Notes: generated from the letters alone by a model not told the origin. A DNA stretch of 64,000 nt from Paenibacillus alba (GCF_013204855.1 NZ_JABMKZ010000011.1:1-64000); one strand, 5' to 3'; shown: positions 1 through 8,200, counted from the stretch's first letter. Numbers and translations are program-made.

Positions 1-487
1 AAGGAAACCTCTATTTAGCAAGCGTTCTTGACTTGTTTACCCGCAAAATCGTTGGCTGGCAGCTTGGCAATCGCATGACCGTGGAACTGACGCTAGACGC
101 CTTAAATCAAGCATACGAAGCTAAAAGGCCGCCTAAAGGCCTTATCCATCATTCAGACCGGGGATCACAGTATGCGTCTAAGGAGTACCGTAAACAACTG
201 AAAGAATACCGTATGATTCGTAGTATGAGCCGTAAAGGCAACTGCTACGATAACGCTTGTATCGAGGCTTTTCACAGCATTCTCAAGCGGGAATTAGTGT
301 ACAGATATAAATTTCAAAGCCGCCAGGAAGCACACCAACGAATCTACTGGTACATTGAGTTTTTCTACAACAGGAAGCGTACGCACAGCAAGCTCGGCTA
401 TTTGTCTCCAGACAAATTCGAATCGCAGTTTTACAAGCAAACAAAACTAACTTCTTAGCTCTTTTTTGTGTCCACTCTATTGACTCA
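1..487 (+). mobile_element. 3' end of an IS3-family insertion sequence, cut by the window edge
   Basis: The transposase C-terminus is followed by a probable right terminal repeat at about 466-486, which on the opposite strand starts TGAGTCAATAGAGTGGACAC. An element end just behind the orfB stop is normal for IS3 elements. The left end and orfA are outside the window, so the terminal repeat cannot be confirmed by pairing. Confidence 0.75.
3..458 (+). CDS. IS3-family (IS150-type) transposase OrfB, C-terminal part
   Basis: This is the C-terminal part of an IS3-family DDE transposase, which cuts and joins the ends of its element. The frame is open from base 3, so the TTG at 33 lies inside the gene and is not a start. 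The block HHSDRGSQYAS carries the second catalytic Asp, and NCYDNACIEAFHS followed by LKRE carries the catalytic Glu. The tail FFYNRKRTHSKLGYLSP is typical of the family. The upstream part, with the first Asp and the orfA frameshift window, lies outside. Nothing suggests inactivation in the visible part. The family call is firm; whether the element is active cannot be judged here. Confidence 0.9.
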   Translation, partial: GNLYLASVLDLFTRKIVGWQLGNRMTVELTLDALNQAYEAKRPPKGLIHHSDRGSQYASKEYRKQLKEYRMIRSMSRKGNCYDNACIEAFHSILKRELVYRYKFQSRQEAHQRIYWYIEFFYNRKRTHSKLGYLSPDKFESQFYKQTKLTS

Positions 488-493
488 GATACA

Positions 494-690
494 TTAAAGA
501 CTTCTATCTGTGAAAAACAGCCGCTTTTTAGGTAGATAAGAGCTCATAGAGACTCCTAATGCTTCGTGTATGGAAGTTTTCGCGTATTTTACCGATGATA
601 AGAGTCTCCAAAGACTTCTATTTGTGAAAAATAGCCACTTTTTATGTAGATAGGAGTCCCGAGAGGCTCTTATTTGCGAAACAGAGAAGG
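494..690. repeat. Two imperfect direct repeats of about 60 bp plus a third partial copy
   Basis: A unit starting GACTTCTAT and running through GTGAAAAA, AGCC, CTTTTT and GTAGATA occurs at about 500-557 and again at about 614-660. A shorter related piece (CTCTTATTTGCGAAACAGAG) lies at 664-688. Inverted pieces GAGACTCC/GAGTCTCC link the copies. The stretch lies between the IS3 end and the lipoprotein gene. A 91-codon frame across it on the minus strand consists of these repeats and is not believable as a gene. It is probably an intergenic repeat family. Confidence 0.55.
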
Positions 691-727
691 CTGCCCTCCA
701 GGTCTTGTGACCTTTAGGACAGCCCCA
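688..727 (-). terminator. Hairpin terminator of the lipoprotein gene
   Basis: The arms GGCTGCCCTCCAGGTC and GACCTTTAGGACAGCC pair around a TTGT loop. On the minus strand the stem is followed by TTCTCTGTTT, a weak T-run. It lies about 40 bases behind the lipoprotein stop. Confidence 0.55.
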
Positions 728-765
728 TATTCTCGAATACTTGTTTCCATGTAAAATTGTCTCAT

Positions 766-1713
766 TCATTTTATTTGAATTATGTTTGTTTCTGGTTGTC
801 TTTCGAGACCATCCTTGGAACGTTCAATTGTCACCGAAAGTCGAGAACTATCTGGACTCCAGAGAAGATCTCCGATAAGTCTTGATCCTTCGAAGACGAC
901 AGAACTACTTCCCGCCTTCAGATCAAAAACAGAGATTTGATACGTACTCCCTGCTTTCTCCAGCATCCCATAGGCTAATTTGGATTCATCCGGTGACCAG
1001 GCCATCGGTCCGATAGCCGCTCCTATTGCAAGGGCAGCTCCTTGATCTTTACCATTCGAATCAATGAGTATGAGCTCTTGCTTCAATTCATCTAAATGGC
1101 TTCGAGTCGTTACGACAGAGATCATATGCCCAGCTTTCATCGGCTGGAACAAGGAAACCTCTCCTCTAACTTGATGAGCCGCAGGGGCATCCATCTGGGA
1201 GAGCTCGATATATTTTAAGTCGTGAACATTCCTTGGATAGTTCGTTTCTAGATAATAGAGACGATCATTGCCGATCGTTGCTCGCTCAGTTTGCTTCAAT
1301 TCTGTTGGTGCCATAATCTTACTTAAAGCAGGCATTGAAGTCATATGACCTTGCATATCAATTTGCGTAACTCCCTCTTCACCAATCCCACCTATGTAAA
1401 GCACATGTTCATTATCTAACCATACTGCATATCCTGAAACCAAATCTAAGGCAATTGGCACCGATTGTCCCGAAATGCTATTCCGAATTGTATGCTTAGC
1501 GAATAAATTCTCACCTTCCATATGAAGATTAACTACATAAATATGCTTTCCGTCCGGTGACACAACTTCTGTATCCCCAGAGTCTTTAAGTTTTTCTTCG
1601 CGTACTGCTTGATCTTCACCAGACCTCATAACCGGATGAACTTCCTCGTTCGCACATGAGCTTAAAATCAACAGGATGGCGGTCAAAACTACAGCATAAA
1701 CCTGCTTCTTCAT
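766..1713 (-). CDS. Secreted lipoprotein, WD40/TolB-like beta-propeller
   Basis: This is a 315-residue predicted lipoprotein of unknown function. The N-terminus is a lipoprotein signal with a hydrophobic core and the lipobox LSSC at residues 16-19, so the mature protein should be anchored by Cys19 to the outer face of the membrane. The body carries repeated propeller-type strands, including VSPDGKHIYVV near residue 52, WSPDESKLAYG and WSPDSSRLSV. This 'W/V-SPD-x-x-x-L' pattern is typical of TolB/WD40-like propellers. No enzyme motif is visible. The gene stands alone with its own terminator. The lipoprotein and propeller calls are fairly safe; the ligand is unknown. Confidence 0.75.
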   Translation of the reverse strand: MKKQVYAVVLTAILLILSSCANEEVHPVMRSGEDQAVREEKLKDSGDTEVVSPDGKHIYVVNLHMEGENLFAKHTIRNSISGQSVPIALDLVSGYAVWLDNEHVLYIGGIGEEGVTQIDMQGHMTSMPALSKIMAPTELKQTERATIGNDRLYYLETNYPRNVHDLKYIELSQMDAPAAHQVRGEVSLFQPMKAGHMISVVTTRSHLDELKQELILIDSNGKDQGAALAIGAAIGPMAWSPDESKLAYGMLEKAGSTYQISVFDLKAGSSSVVFEGSRLIGDLLWSPDSSRLSVTIERSKDGLERQPETNIIQIK

Positions 1714-1846
1714 TTTGAATTCTCCTCAAACCCTAAAATCAAGGCTGTCTCTTGGTTTTTCTTCCATTTTTTTGAATTAGACGTGATTTGAGTTAAAAAG
1801 TTGCAGCAAAAGTCTATTTCACATTTGTATGATTCTGCTTCAAAAC

Positions 1847-1881
1847 GAAAATCCCGATGAGAGTGCTCATCAGGATTTTTA
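1847..1881 (-). terminator. Terminator behind the EamA permease gene
   Basis: The arms ATCCCGATGAG and CTCATCAGGAT pair around an AGTG loop at 1851-1876, with T-runs on both sides, so it may work in both directions. It lies about 20 bases behind the permease stop. Confidence 0.7.
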
Positions 1882-1897
1882 TTAATCATATTAAATT

Positions 1898-2866
1898 TTA
1901 TGCAGCAGCATTTCCTTTAACCCGGCTCATTAACCACAGGGTAAGCCAAATCAGTATGAAACCTAAGAGTTGCCCTAGGGTTAGCTTTTGACCAAATACG
2001 AGCCAGTTCATGCATATCCCTATTGCTGGGAAAGCAAGCTCCGCTAGCGTCGCGAAGAACGCCTTAGTCGTTGACAAGCCCTTGTAATAGAAGAGCATGC
2101 TGATTAATCCAGGAAAAAAAGCCTGAAACAATAGGTTCACCGCGATCATTGTCACTTCTTTACCCGTTCCGTTCAAATGCCAAACATCGCCGCTCATCAA
2201 AAGAACAACCGATAGCAAAGGAATTGCCAATAAAAATCGAAGCGAAGTCACAACAGGAAAATCTATATTTTTTTGAAGAAGGAATTTCCCCATAACGGTG
2301 GACCCTCCCCATAAACATGCTGCCAAAATTGAAAATAAGCAGCTTATCGTACCTAAATCCTTCAACCCCATCTCAGGTGTGTGAAGACCAAACGTCAACA
2401 AATAAGTTCCTAGAAGCGCCGCTAAGATATAAATAAAAAATTTGGAAGGCAACGTTTCTTTGAGCAAAACACGAGCTAGGATGATGGCAAATAAGGGCTG
2501 TAATTTCTGCAGCAGCAAGATTGCATTGGCATTGCCGTGAGCAAAAGCCGCGGTGAAAAGCACGGTGGCAATAGCCGATCCACCCCAAGAGATAAATAGC
2601 AGTGCACCAATGACTGCCAACGTGAGTTTGCCGGCTAAAGTCTTGCGGTGCTTCAGCAGCACAGGAAGTGCATAACAAGCCAATAGCAAATGCTCCAAAA
2701 ACACAATCTGCGCAGAAGTAAAACTTTTCAACAATAAAATCCGAAAAAGCGGGTCCATCCCCCAAAGTGCGGCCCCGACTGCCACAAACCAAATCCCGTT
2801 GATGCCTCGGGTCCATGATGAATACCCATTCGATTGCTTGCTTTCCAGCTTAAATGCTTGTTCCAA
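1898..2866 (-). CDS. EamA/DMT-family permease under an FMN riboswitch
   Basis: This is a 322-residue membrane protein of the drug/metabolite (EamA) superfamily with about ten hydrophobic segments in two related halves, which is the family pattern. It starts at TTG, placed 8 bases behind AGGAGG. The leader RNA carries an FMN riboswitch (2984-3129) and a terminator (2907-2944), so the gene should be shut off when FMN is plentiful. FMN riboswitches control riboflavin synthesis or uptake genes, and RibN, a known riboflavin carrier of some proteobacteria, belongs to this same superfamily. I infer that this protein imports riboflavin or a related flavin. The family call is firm. The substrate is inference from the riboswitch, and export of a flavin or of a toxic analogue cannot be excluded. 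Confidence 0.85.
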   Translation of the reverse strand: MEQAFKLESKQSNGYSSWTRGINGIWFVAVGAALWGMDPLFRILLLKSFTSAQIVFLEHLLLACYALPVLLKHRKTLAGKLTLAVIGALLFISWGGSAIATVLFTAAFAHGNANAILLLQKLQPLFAIILARVLLKETLPSKFFIYILAALLGTYLLTFGLHTPEMGLKDLGTISCLFSILAACLWGGSTVMGKFLLQKNIDFPVVTSLRFLLAIPLLSVVLLMSGDVWHLNGTGKEVTMIAVNLLFQAFFPGLISMLFYYKGLSTTKAFFATLAELAFPAIGICMNWLVFGQKLTLGQLLGFILIWLTLWLMSRVKGNAAA

Positions 2867-2906
2867 TTCAAAAACCTCCTAAGAAATGTTTTGAATTGAA
2901 CCTTCT

Positions 2907-2944
2907 GAAAAAATAATGCCCCTGTCATGAATCAACAGGGGCAT
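2907..2944 (-). terminator. Riboswitch expression-platform terminator
   Basis: On the minus strand the arms ATGCCCCTG and CAGGGGCAT form a strong stem, followed by ATTATTTTTTC. It lies between the FMN aptamer and the permease start, where a ligand-controlled terminator is expected. Confidence 0.85.
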
Positions 2945-2983
2945 CAACAAACAAACCTGTAAAAAGTAAATTTTAACAAGTTG

Positions 2984-3129
2984 TTCTTCACCTTCTCCCA
3001 TCCGGACTATACCGTCGGCCTTGGAATTACACCAAGTCAGTCCCAACCAACACAGCTGGGAGTCGCGGGCTTGAGATACACGAATGCATCCTCACCGCCG
3101 GTAGGGAATTTCACCCTGCCCCGAAGAAA
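2984..3129 (-). promoter_or_regulatory. FMN riboswitch (RFN element)
   Basis: Read on the minus strand, the sequence has the conserved FMN aptamer blocks in order: TCTTCGGGGCAGGGTG, AATTCCCTACCGGCGGT, AGCCCGCGA, then GACGGTATAGTCCGGATG and GAGAAGGTGAAGA. The outer TCTTC and GAAGA close helix P1. The terminator at 2907-2944 follows and then the EamA permease, so the switch most likely acts by premature termination. The element is complete and its identity is very secure. Confidence 0.96.
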
Positions 3130-3491
3130 AGATCAAATAATCTTTAGTTATCTGTTGTGTCTTGATACGATCAAAACACTATGATAATAGGCTTTTTATT
3201 TCATTAGAGTTCAATTACAGTGACTTTTTGTATCCTCAAATTAATTAATAATAAGTTACATATAATAATATGGCGACTTAAAATAAAAAGCAAGGCTTTT
3301 TCAGCCCTGTTAAATGTGTGTCAGTTGTTATTTTGTATGAAAATGTCTAAGAAACGAAGAAAATCTAATTGTCCGGGAAATTTATTTTGCATATATTCTT
3401 TGGATTTCCTCCATCACAATATGTGGTATATCATTGATACAGGCTATAAAATAATAATAGATAAAATCGTCTATGAAAGTTGGTGACCTAA
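3130..3491. other. Non-coding AT-rich stretch upstream of the riboswitch
   Basis: The promoter of the riboswitch transcript should lie in the first part. A frame of 88 codons at 3220-3486 has no ribosome binding site and no recognisable features. Nothing else can be supported. Confidence 0.4.
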
Positions 3492-3755
3492 ATGTATTGG
3501 GTTCTAATAGCTATTTTAAGTTGGATGGTAATAGGATTTATTATAGGAATTAAAGCAGCTCTTATCGATCCGCTAAATGGAAATAGATTGAAAGAAATTC
3601 AGCAAAAAATGTCCTCACTAGGCAACCGAGAGTTTAGCGAGAAAAGTGTTAAGAAATTTAAAAAAAGAAATGTAATCCCCATCATTCTCATTTGCACATT
3701 GCTTGGACTAGTCGCATTGTATATTAATATTAGGAGATCAGTTAGATCTAAATAA
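3492..3755 (+). CDS. Small two-segment membrane protein, unknown
   Basis: An 87-residue protein I do not recognise. Residues 3-22 form one hydrophobic segment (LIAILSWMVIGFIIGIKAAL) and residues 59-77 a second (IPIILICTLLGLVALYIN). A charged stretch rich in Lys lies between, and the C-terminus is basic (RRSVRSK). This fits a small integral membrane protein with a cytoplasmic or outer loop of about 35 residues. The ribosome binding site is weak (GGTGA), which lowers confidence. It stands alone at the edge of the AT-rich accessory region. Confidence 0.5.
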   Translation: MYWVLIAILSWMVIGFIIGIKAALIDPLNGNRLKEIQQKMSSLGNREFSEKSVKKFKKRNVIPIILICTLLGLVALYINIRRSVRSK

Positions 3756-4430
3756 AATGTATTTTTAATTGGCTATTAATTGAGTAGTGTTAATATTAAC
3801 TAGAATAAGTTATTTTTTTGGTGGATATTAGAAAGGGGATATCATTCTAGATAGATTGAACATATAGGCAGAAAGTGCTTTCTATACATGGCTTTTTCTA
3901 TATAAGCATTACGTAAGTCTTGGATAAACTTTTCATCGTCGGTAAGCGATCAGCTCCCCATGAAATTTCAGTTTTATTCAGATGTTCTACATAATTGTTT
4001 ATGCCACATTCTCGATTTCTTCTTATGCCGTTGCTTCGTTAGCATTTTAGCCGTGTCCCCCATTATCGGATGGATAGCGCCATGTTGTGCTATATTCCAT
4101 TTTCCTTTCCATTTAGCGGTATTAGAACGTTTACGCTTATAAATGATAGGACACATTTTTTCAGCATCGTGTGTTCTGCCATGATGACCGCCACCTTTAT
4201 TGAATCCCTGATGCAAGCTTCTCAACTCCTTTCCGTTAAAACCTCAATTTTAATTAGATTCATCTATCTCCATAAATAAGACCTCAATGTCTACATCGTT
4301 ATCTAGCAATTTAATAGGGATTGGTTCTGCTCCACAAATCTTACAAACAAGAGGGTATGAATCTGTCAGTATGATGTATAATGTTTCTTTATCAACTTCC
4401 ATCACTTAATGAATCCAAAGAGGTGAAGTA
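3756..4430. other. Accessory stretch with two doubtful small minus-strand frames
   Basis: On the minus strand, 4250-4402 could encode a 50-residue protein with a CKIC zinc-knuckle-like pair but no clear ribosome binding site. It is followed by a frame at 3974-4225 that starts at TTG behind GGAAAGGAG and encodes a very basic, His-rich 83-residue protein. Neither matches a family I know. The order is compatible with decayed parts of a toxin/immunity locus, but that is only a guess from the neighbouring Imm26-like gene. Confidence 0.3.
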
Positions 4431-4909
4431 ATGGAGTTTTAAAAAAGAGTTCGAACAAAATATGGAGATATTTTCGCAATACCCTTAAATGAAACAAGCT
4501 ACGGTTACGGACAAATAGTTACGACATATAAAGATTGCTTTCTAATTTTCGATTTCGTTACAGACGATCATCCTGCAATAGATGATATTATAAATAAACC
4601 AATTTTACTCTTAGCCTTTTCAGTTGATGTAAAGATTACACATAGTGAATGGCTTCGAAATGGTAATGCTCCTGTATTCAATAACATCAATTTCCCAATA
4701 TATAAGATACAAACTCCAATGGCTGGATGATTCAAAATCATCTTCATCAAATTATTCGTAAGGCGAGTGAACTAGAAGTATCGATATTAAACAATCACAA
4801 ATCTTATTCACCATCAGTTATTGAGGATGCTGTTAAAGCCAAAAATGGCATAGAAGACTGGGAACCATATTATGATAATTTGATATATGAACCAAACTTG
4901 ATAACTTAG
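4431..4909 (+). pseudogene. Imm26-like immunity protein gene, broken twice
   Basis: From an ATG at 4431, placed 8 bases behind AGGTGA, the frame hits TAA at codon 4. The same frame then runs open and encodes KYGDIFAIPLNETSYGYGQI and later DDIINKPILLLAFSVD, which resemble the start of Imm26-type immunity proteins of polymorphic toxin systems. That frame ends at 4729 with TGA. A second frame, starting ATGA-overlapped at 4727, encodes a plausible C-terminal part ending DAVKAKNGIEDWEPYYDNL. I read this as one former gene with an early stop and a frameshift. A coupled two-gene arrangement for the second lesion cannot be excluded. The family call is from memory of the GDIFAIPL signature and is moderate. 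Confidence 0.5.
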
Positions 4910-4931
4910 TACTATAAAATTGCTCTTCCAT

Positions 4932-5357
4932 TTATACTTTTTCTTGATAAATTTTCACTTTTAAAGGGAGATAGTTTTGAACAGGAATTAAGAACTCTTT
5001 CAATTCTTCAACCTTATTAAAAAATATTTCATAGTTATCTTCTGTATCATAAGACCATAAAGTCTTTTTTAAGAATTGTAACTCCTCAACCGGTTCATAC
5101 AATAACAAACAATGTAATTGCTCCATATGCGAAGACTCTCCATCTTCTTCTACAACAAATTGACGAACAAAACCAAAATGAAAAAGTTCTTTCCCAGTAA
5201 AGTTATATACACCGCATTCAAATAATAGTGAAGATTCGGCGCATTCAACATCTAATCTTGCAAATGACTTAAATGTATTCCAAACATCTAATACATCAGT
5301 TTTATTATCGCCAAGCATTTCTTTTAGTTGGTCTTCTGCATCGTGAAGTTCGATCAT
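4932..5357 (-). CDS. Hypothetical acidic protein of an immunity-gene neighbourhood
   Basis: A 141-residue acidic protein without signal peptide or membrane segments, so probably cytoplasmic. It starts at ATG behind GAGGGC. The middle part (FHFGFVRQFVV, then EQLHCLLLYEP) looks like an alternating beta-strand core and the ends are helical and rich in Glu. I do not recognise the family. Size, acidity and position beside an Imm26-like remnant and another orphan protein would fit an immunity protein, but there is no direct sequence support for that. Confidence 0.6.
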   Translation of the reverse strand: MIELHDAEDQLKEMLGDNKTDVLDVWNTFKSFARLDVECAESSLLFECGVYNFTGKELFHFGFVRQFVVEEDGESSHMEQLHCLLLYEPVEELQFLKKTLWSYDTEDNYEIFFNKVEELKEFLIPVQNYLPLKVKIYQEKV

Positions 5358-5400
5358 TGTGCTTTGCCCTCGTTTCTATAAAATCGTGCTTTTATGCAAT

Positions 5401-6042
5401 TTAAATATCTTTAAACTTCCCTATCCATACATAACCTTTCTTAACAAAATAAACAGCATCTTTTTTGCCCTCTGGATAAGTAATGCTATCAACCAGAAAT
5501 GCTTTAGATCTAATATTAATAATTTTATTCTCTGAATATAATCCGTCATTATAATCCTGTACTAAATGAGATTCAATATAATCTTGAGTCTCATAGCATA
5601 GTTCCCATTCAAATTGGTCAATTATGTTGCTGAGTTCTTTATATTTTTGAAGTGGAAATGGTTTTTGGATCTCACTGACGATGAAGGGATTATCGTAAAA
5701 ATGTAAACAATCGTTTACAGCTACAACTATTTGAGAATTTATAAAATTGGGTTCATATATCCAGAGTTTTAGGTAATAATCTTTATTAATCCCCTTTATT
5801 TCACTATTCCAATTGAAGTAAACTTCAAACATTGCTTTCAATAATAGTCTACAATACCATGTTGGCGGATTTCTTCTTGTAAGTCTATAGAATGGGTCGA
5901 TCCATAACTTTACATAATCTCTTTGATACTTATTTAAATTTTCTATATCAAGGTTAAGTGTATTTTCCTTCCACTGCTCAATCTTTTTTATTTTTCTTTT
6001 CCATCCCCTAATTTTTTTCTTATTGATAAGCGTATTATCCAC
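5401..6042 (-). CDS. Hypothetical 213-residue protein, unknown
   Basis: The protein starts at GTG, 10 bases behind AAGGATGG. The N-terminal 40 residues are strongly basic and helical (KKKIRGWKRKIKKIEQWKE), followed by aromatic-rich segments such as YVKLWIDPFYRLTRRNPPTW. The second half alternates strands and loops, with an aromatic C-terminus (KKGYVWIGKFKD). There is no signal peptide and no recognised motif. It is AT-rich like its neighbours and lies on the same strand as the genes on both sides, with a gap of 43 bases to the next one. I cannot assign a function. Confidence 0.6.
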   Translation of the reverse strand: MDNTLINKKKIRGWKRKIKKIEQWKENTLNLDIENLNKYQRDYVKLWIDPFYRLTRRNPPTWYCRLLLKAMFEVYFNWNSEIKGINKDYYLKLWIYEPNFINSQIVVAVNDCLHFYDNPFIVSEIQKPFPLQKYKELSNIIDQFEWELCYETQDYIESHLVQDYNDGLYSENKIINIRSKAFLVDSITYPEGKKDAVYFVKKGYVWIGKFKDI

Positions 6043-6221
6043 AATACGGAAACCATCCTTTTAAGTTAAGAGGTTTTGATAAAATCATTCTTTCATCGCA
6101 AATTATATATTACATTCACCATTGAACCTTCTATTTCATCTCCAGAGAAACAACTTCTTAAAATACGCATGGTGTCTTCTAGATATTCATTTTATTGTAA
6201 AGTTTATACAAACCCCAATCG

Positions 6222-6668
6222 CTATATGTGACTCCATGACTTATTAGATAATATCGCAGTTATTGTACTTTTCCCAACGCCATATTTCTTTGCCAACGAC
6301 CTATGTGTCCACGATTTGTCTGTTGCATACAATCTTCTAATTTCAATTACATCTAACTCATTCAATATTGCTCTATTAGCTTTCTCGCCGCGTCGATCAA
6401 CATTAAGCTTCTTCCCTGTTTTCACCTCACTGAGTTTTAAACGATGTTGTTCTGACAGTTTTTTCCCCTTATGACTATCACTTATCTTTTTCCTTACTTC
6501 GTCACTTCTTGCTTTACCTTTGAAAAACTCACTAATCTTGGCTTTTGCTTCATCTGTGTGTTTCCAGTAAACGCCTATTTAAATCAACTCCGATACATTT
6601 AAGGTTTAAAAATCCGAGATACTTAATAAACGATTTGTTTTACTGCGTTCATAAATGTTGATATTCAT
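6222..6668 (-). pseudogene. NUMOD3/HTH protein (homing-endonuclease-associated), frameshifted
   Basis: The open part, about 6222-6585, encodes YWKHTDEAKAKISEFFKGKA, then a second copy of the NUMOD3-type motif (KKISDSHKGKKLSEQH), a basic linker, and a C-terminal helix-turn-helix (HRSLAKKYGVGKSTITAIL). NUMOD3 and such HTH segments bind DNA in GIY-YIG and HNH homing endonucleases. The N-terminus begins at ATG 6668 (MNINIYERSKTNRLL). It then continues sensibly only in another frame (YLGFLNLKCIGVDLN) before returning to the first, which contains two stops here. The pattern is of two compensating indels. No nuclease core is visible, so it was either a small DNA-binding protein or the tail of a larger enzyme. 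Confidence 0.6.
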
Positions 6669-6669
6669 T

Positions 6670-6864
6670 TTATTTATCCTCAAATTTATGTGGCTCTTTA
6701 ACAAAACTTTTTAAAATAAATCCACATGTTATACAAATTACATGAGTAACATCTGATCCTAATGTTAGCATCTTTTTCATAGGATATACCCTAGCTTCGC
6801 CGTGCGACTTGCCCTCTCCAAATTTAGTTCCGCCACATTCAGGACAACATTCTTCGTTTCTCAT
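6670..6864 (-). CDS. Small zinc-ribbon protein
   Basis: A 64-residue protein with two cysteine pairs, CPEC at 7-10 and CITC at 44-47, separated by about 35 residues, which is the zinc-ribbon pattern. Between the pairs a Gly-rich turn and a hydrophobic strand are visible, and the C-terminus is charged. The start is well placed behind GGAGG. Similar small zinc ribbons in Bacillus are often labelled as transcription-factor-like, but their role is unknown. The stop lies directly before the start of the NUMOD3/HTH pseudogene, so the two were probably cotranscribed. Confidence 0.7.
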   Translation of the reverse strand: MRNEECCPECGGTKFGEGKSHGEARVYPMKKMLTLGSDVTHVICITCGFILKSFVKEPHKFEDK

Positions 6865-7012
6865 CTCGAACCTCCTTCAATGAAATTATCTTTTCATTAC
6901 TTCTATATAGTCCATATGTAACTTTCCATTATCAATTGTAAAGCTCACTTTTTTTGTAAACGGCTATTAGATCTCAAAATATATCACCAGTAATCAACGG
7001 ATCGCTACTATT

Positions 7013-7255
7013 TTATAGCAGCCTACTAAACGGCAATAAGGCATGATGCAGATGTCCTGCCATATGGTATTTGTATTTACGAACTTCTAACGAAGATACT
7101 TCAGTCGTATAAGAGACACCACTTAATTCCCAGAATTCTTGCCCATCTAGTTGATAACCAATATAACACGGATCTCCAACTTGTATCTTAGTTACATTTT
7201 CTTACGGAATTACTACGTAAGAATTATCTTTTATTTCTTTCGAAAACCAACCCAT
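7013..7255 (-). pseudogene. Hypothetical gene with an in-frame stop at codon 18
   Basis: Starting at ATG 7255, 8 bases behind AAGGAG, the frame reads 17 codons (MGWFSKEIKDNSYVVIP) and meets TAA. It then continues open for 62 codons (including VGDPCYIGYQLDGQEFWEL and a His-rich end) to TAA at 7013. A single C-to-T or G-to-T type change from CAA or GAA would restore an 80-residue protein. The intact ribosome binding site and continuing frame suggest a recent loss. The family is unknown. Confidence 0.5.
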
Positions 7256-7471
7256 TATTGCACACTCCTTGCTTAATTAATTTTTATGCCTTCTGATGAA
7301 GAAAGAAATGTATTCAAATCAGTTTATTAGTTTCACCTTATGTTTTGGTTGGCAATAACTTCAAATACCAATCGAACATCTGAAACACCTCTGTAGTATA
7401 AGTTCATTCGAAGCAGCACCCTTAAAGTTGGATAAAAAAATTCGTGTTTTAGTCATCCTAAGCCAGCTATA

Positions 7472-8200
7472 TTAAAAATCACACTCATCTATCGTTGATG
7501 TCAGCTCAGACCATCTAGCCGAAAGTAACTTCGCATAATCTAAGGAAAATAGCCCATAGTGCCCCAAAGAATAGCCATCGTTAACTTCTATTAACAATGT
7601 TTCACCCTTATCAGTTAATCCAAAATCTACAGCATAGCCATTTGGCGCAGATTTGTATTGGAGTACAACATTTTCTACCACTTTATAATCAAAGTGAAAT
7701 CTCCAATTTCCTCTATATCTTCGGATATCTAATATTTTTCCATGTCTAACAAAACATCTCCACTCAGCGACAAAATTAACAACCTCAGAGCATAATATCT
7801 CTGGATCTTCTCCATATGTACCACATCCAACCAAGTCCTTAGTCCCTCTAACAACTACTCCAGTAAACTTTTTATCCTCAACTGGTTTAATAAATACATT
7901 CCAGTTATCGGGATTGTTTGCTATTACACTTAATTTAGACTTCCAAATCTTTCTTCCTAAGTAACTTTCAAGTTCTTCTGGATAATCAATTTCGGGTGGG
8001 ACAATAGAATATTTAGAAAGTGTTGCCCTAACATCATCAACGTAGCTTACTATAATATCTTCTTTAGTATTTTCCGTTAGCTCCTCTATATTTTCAAAAT
8101 ACAGAATTTCCAAGCCCATTTGTCTAAATCCATCATACGCTGCATAAAAATTATGATTTGCAATTTGATTATCAAAACCATTTTTAATAAATACCTTCAT
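7472..8200 (-). CDS. R2K-clade ATP-grasp domain protein (DUF4343-like)
   Basis: This is a 242-residue stand-alone ATP-grasp protein. Such enzymes activate a carboxylate as acyl phosphate and join it to an amine or thiol. The pieces visible are NVFIKPVEDKKFTGVV (ATP-binding Lys strand, about residue 100), EWRCFVRHGKILDIRRYRGN (about residue 145), and VDFGLTDKGETLLIEVNDGY (about residue 190), the C-terminal metal- and ATP-binding strand. This layout fits the R2K/DUF4343 clade, which is often found next to phage, toxin or peptide-tagging genes. It lacks a signal peptide and has no obvious peptide substrate gene beside it. The substrate is unknown. Confidence 0.75.
   Translation of the reverse strand: MKVFIKNGFDNQIANHNFYAAYDGFRQMGLEILYFENIEELTENTKEDIIVSYVDDVRATLSKYSIVPPEIDYPEELESYLGRKIWKSKLSVIANNPDNWNVFIKPVEDKKFTGVVVRGTKDLVGCGTYGEDPEILCSEVVNFVAEWRCFVRHGKILDIRRYRGNWRFHFDYKVVENVVLQYKSAPNGYAVDFGLTDKGETLLIEVNDGYSLGHYGLFSLDYAKLLSARWSELTSTIDECDF

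Noticed and set aside
494-769. Minus-strand frame of 91 codons
   Set aside because: It is built from the intergenic direct repeats and the lipoprotein terminator, and has no credible ribosome binding site or protein pattern.
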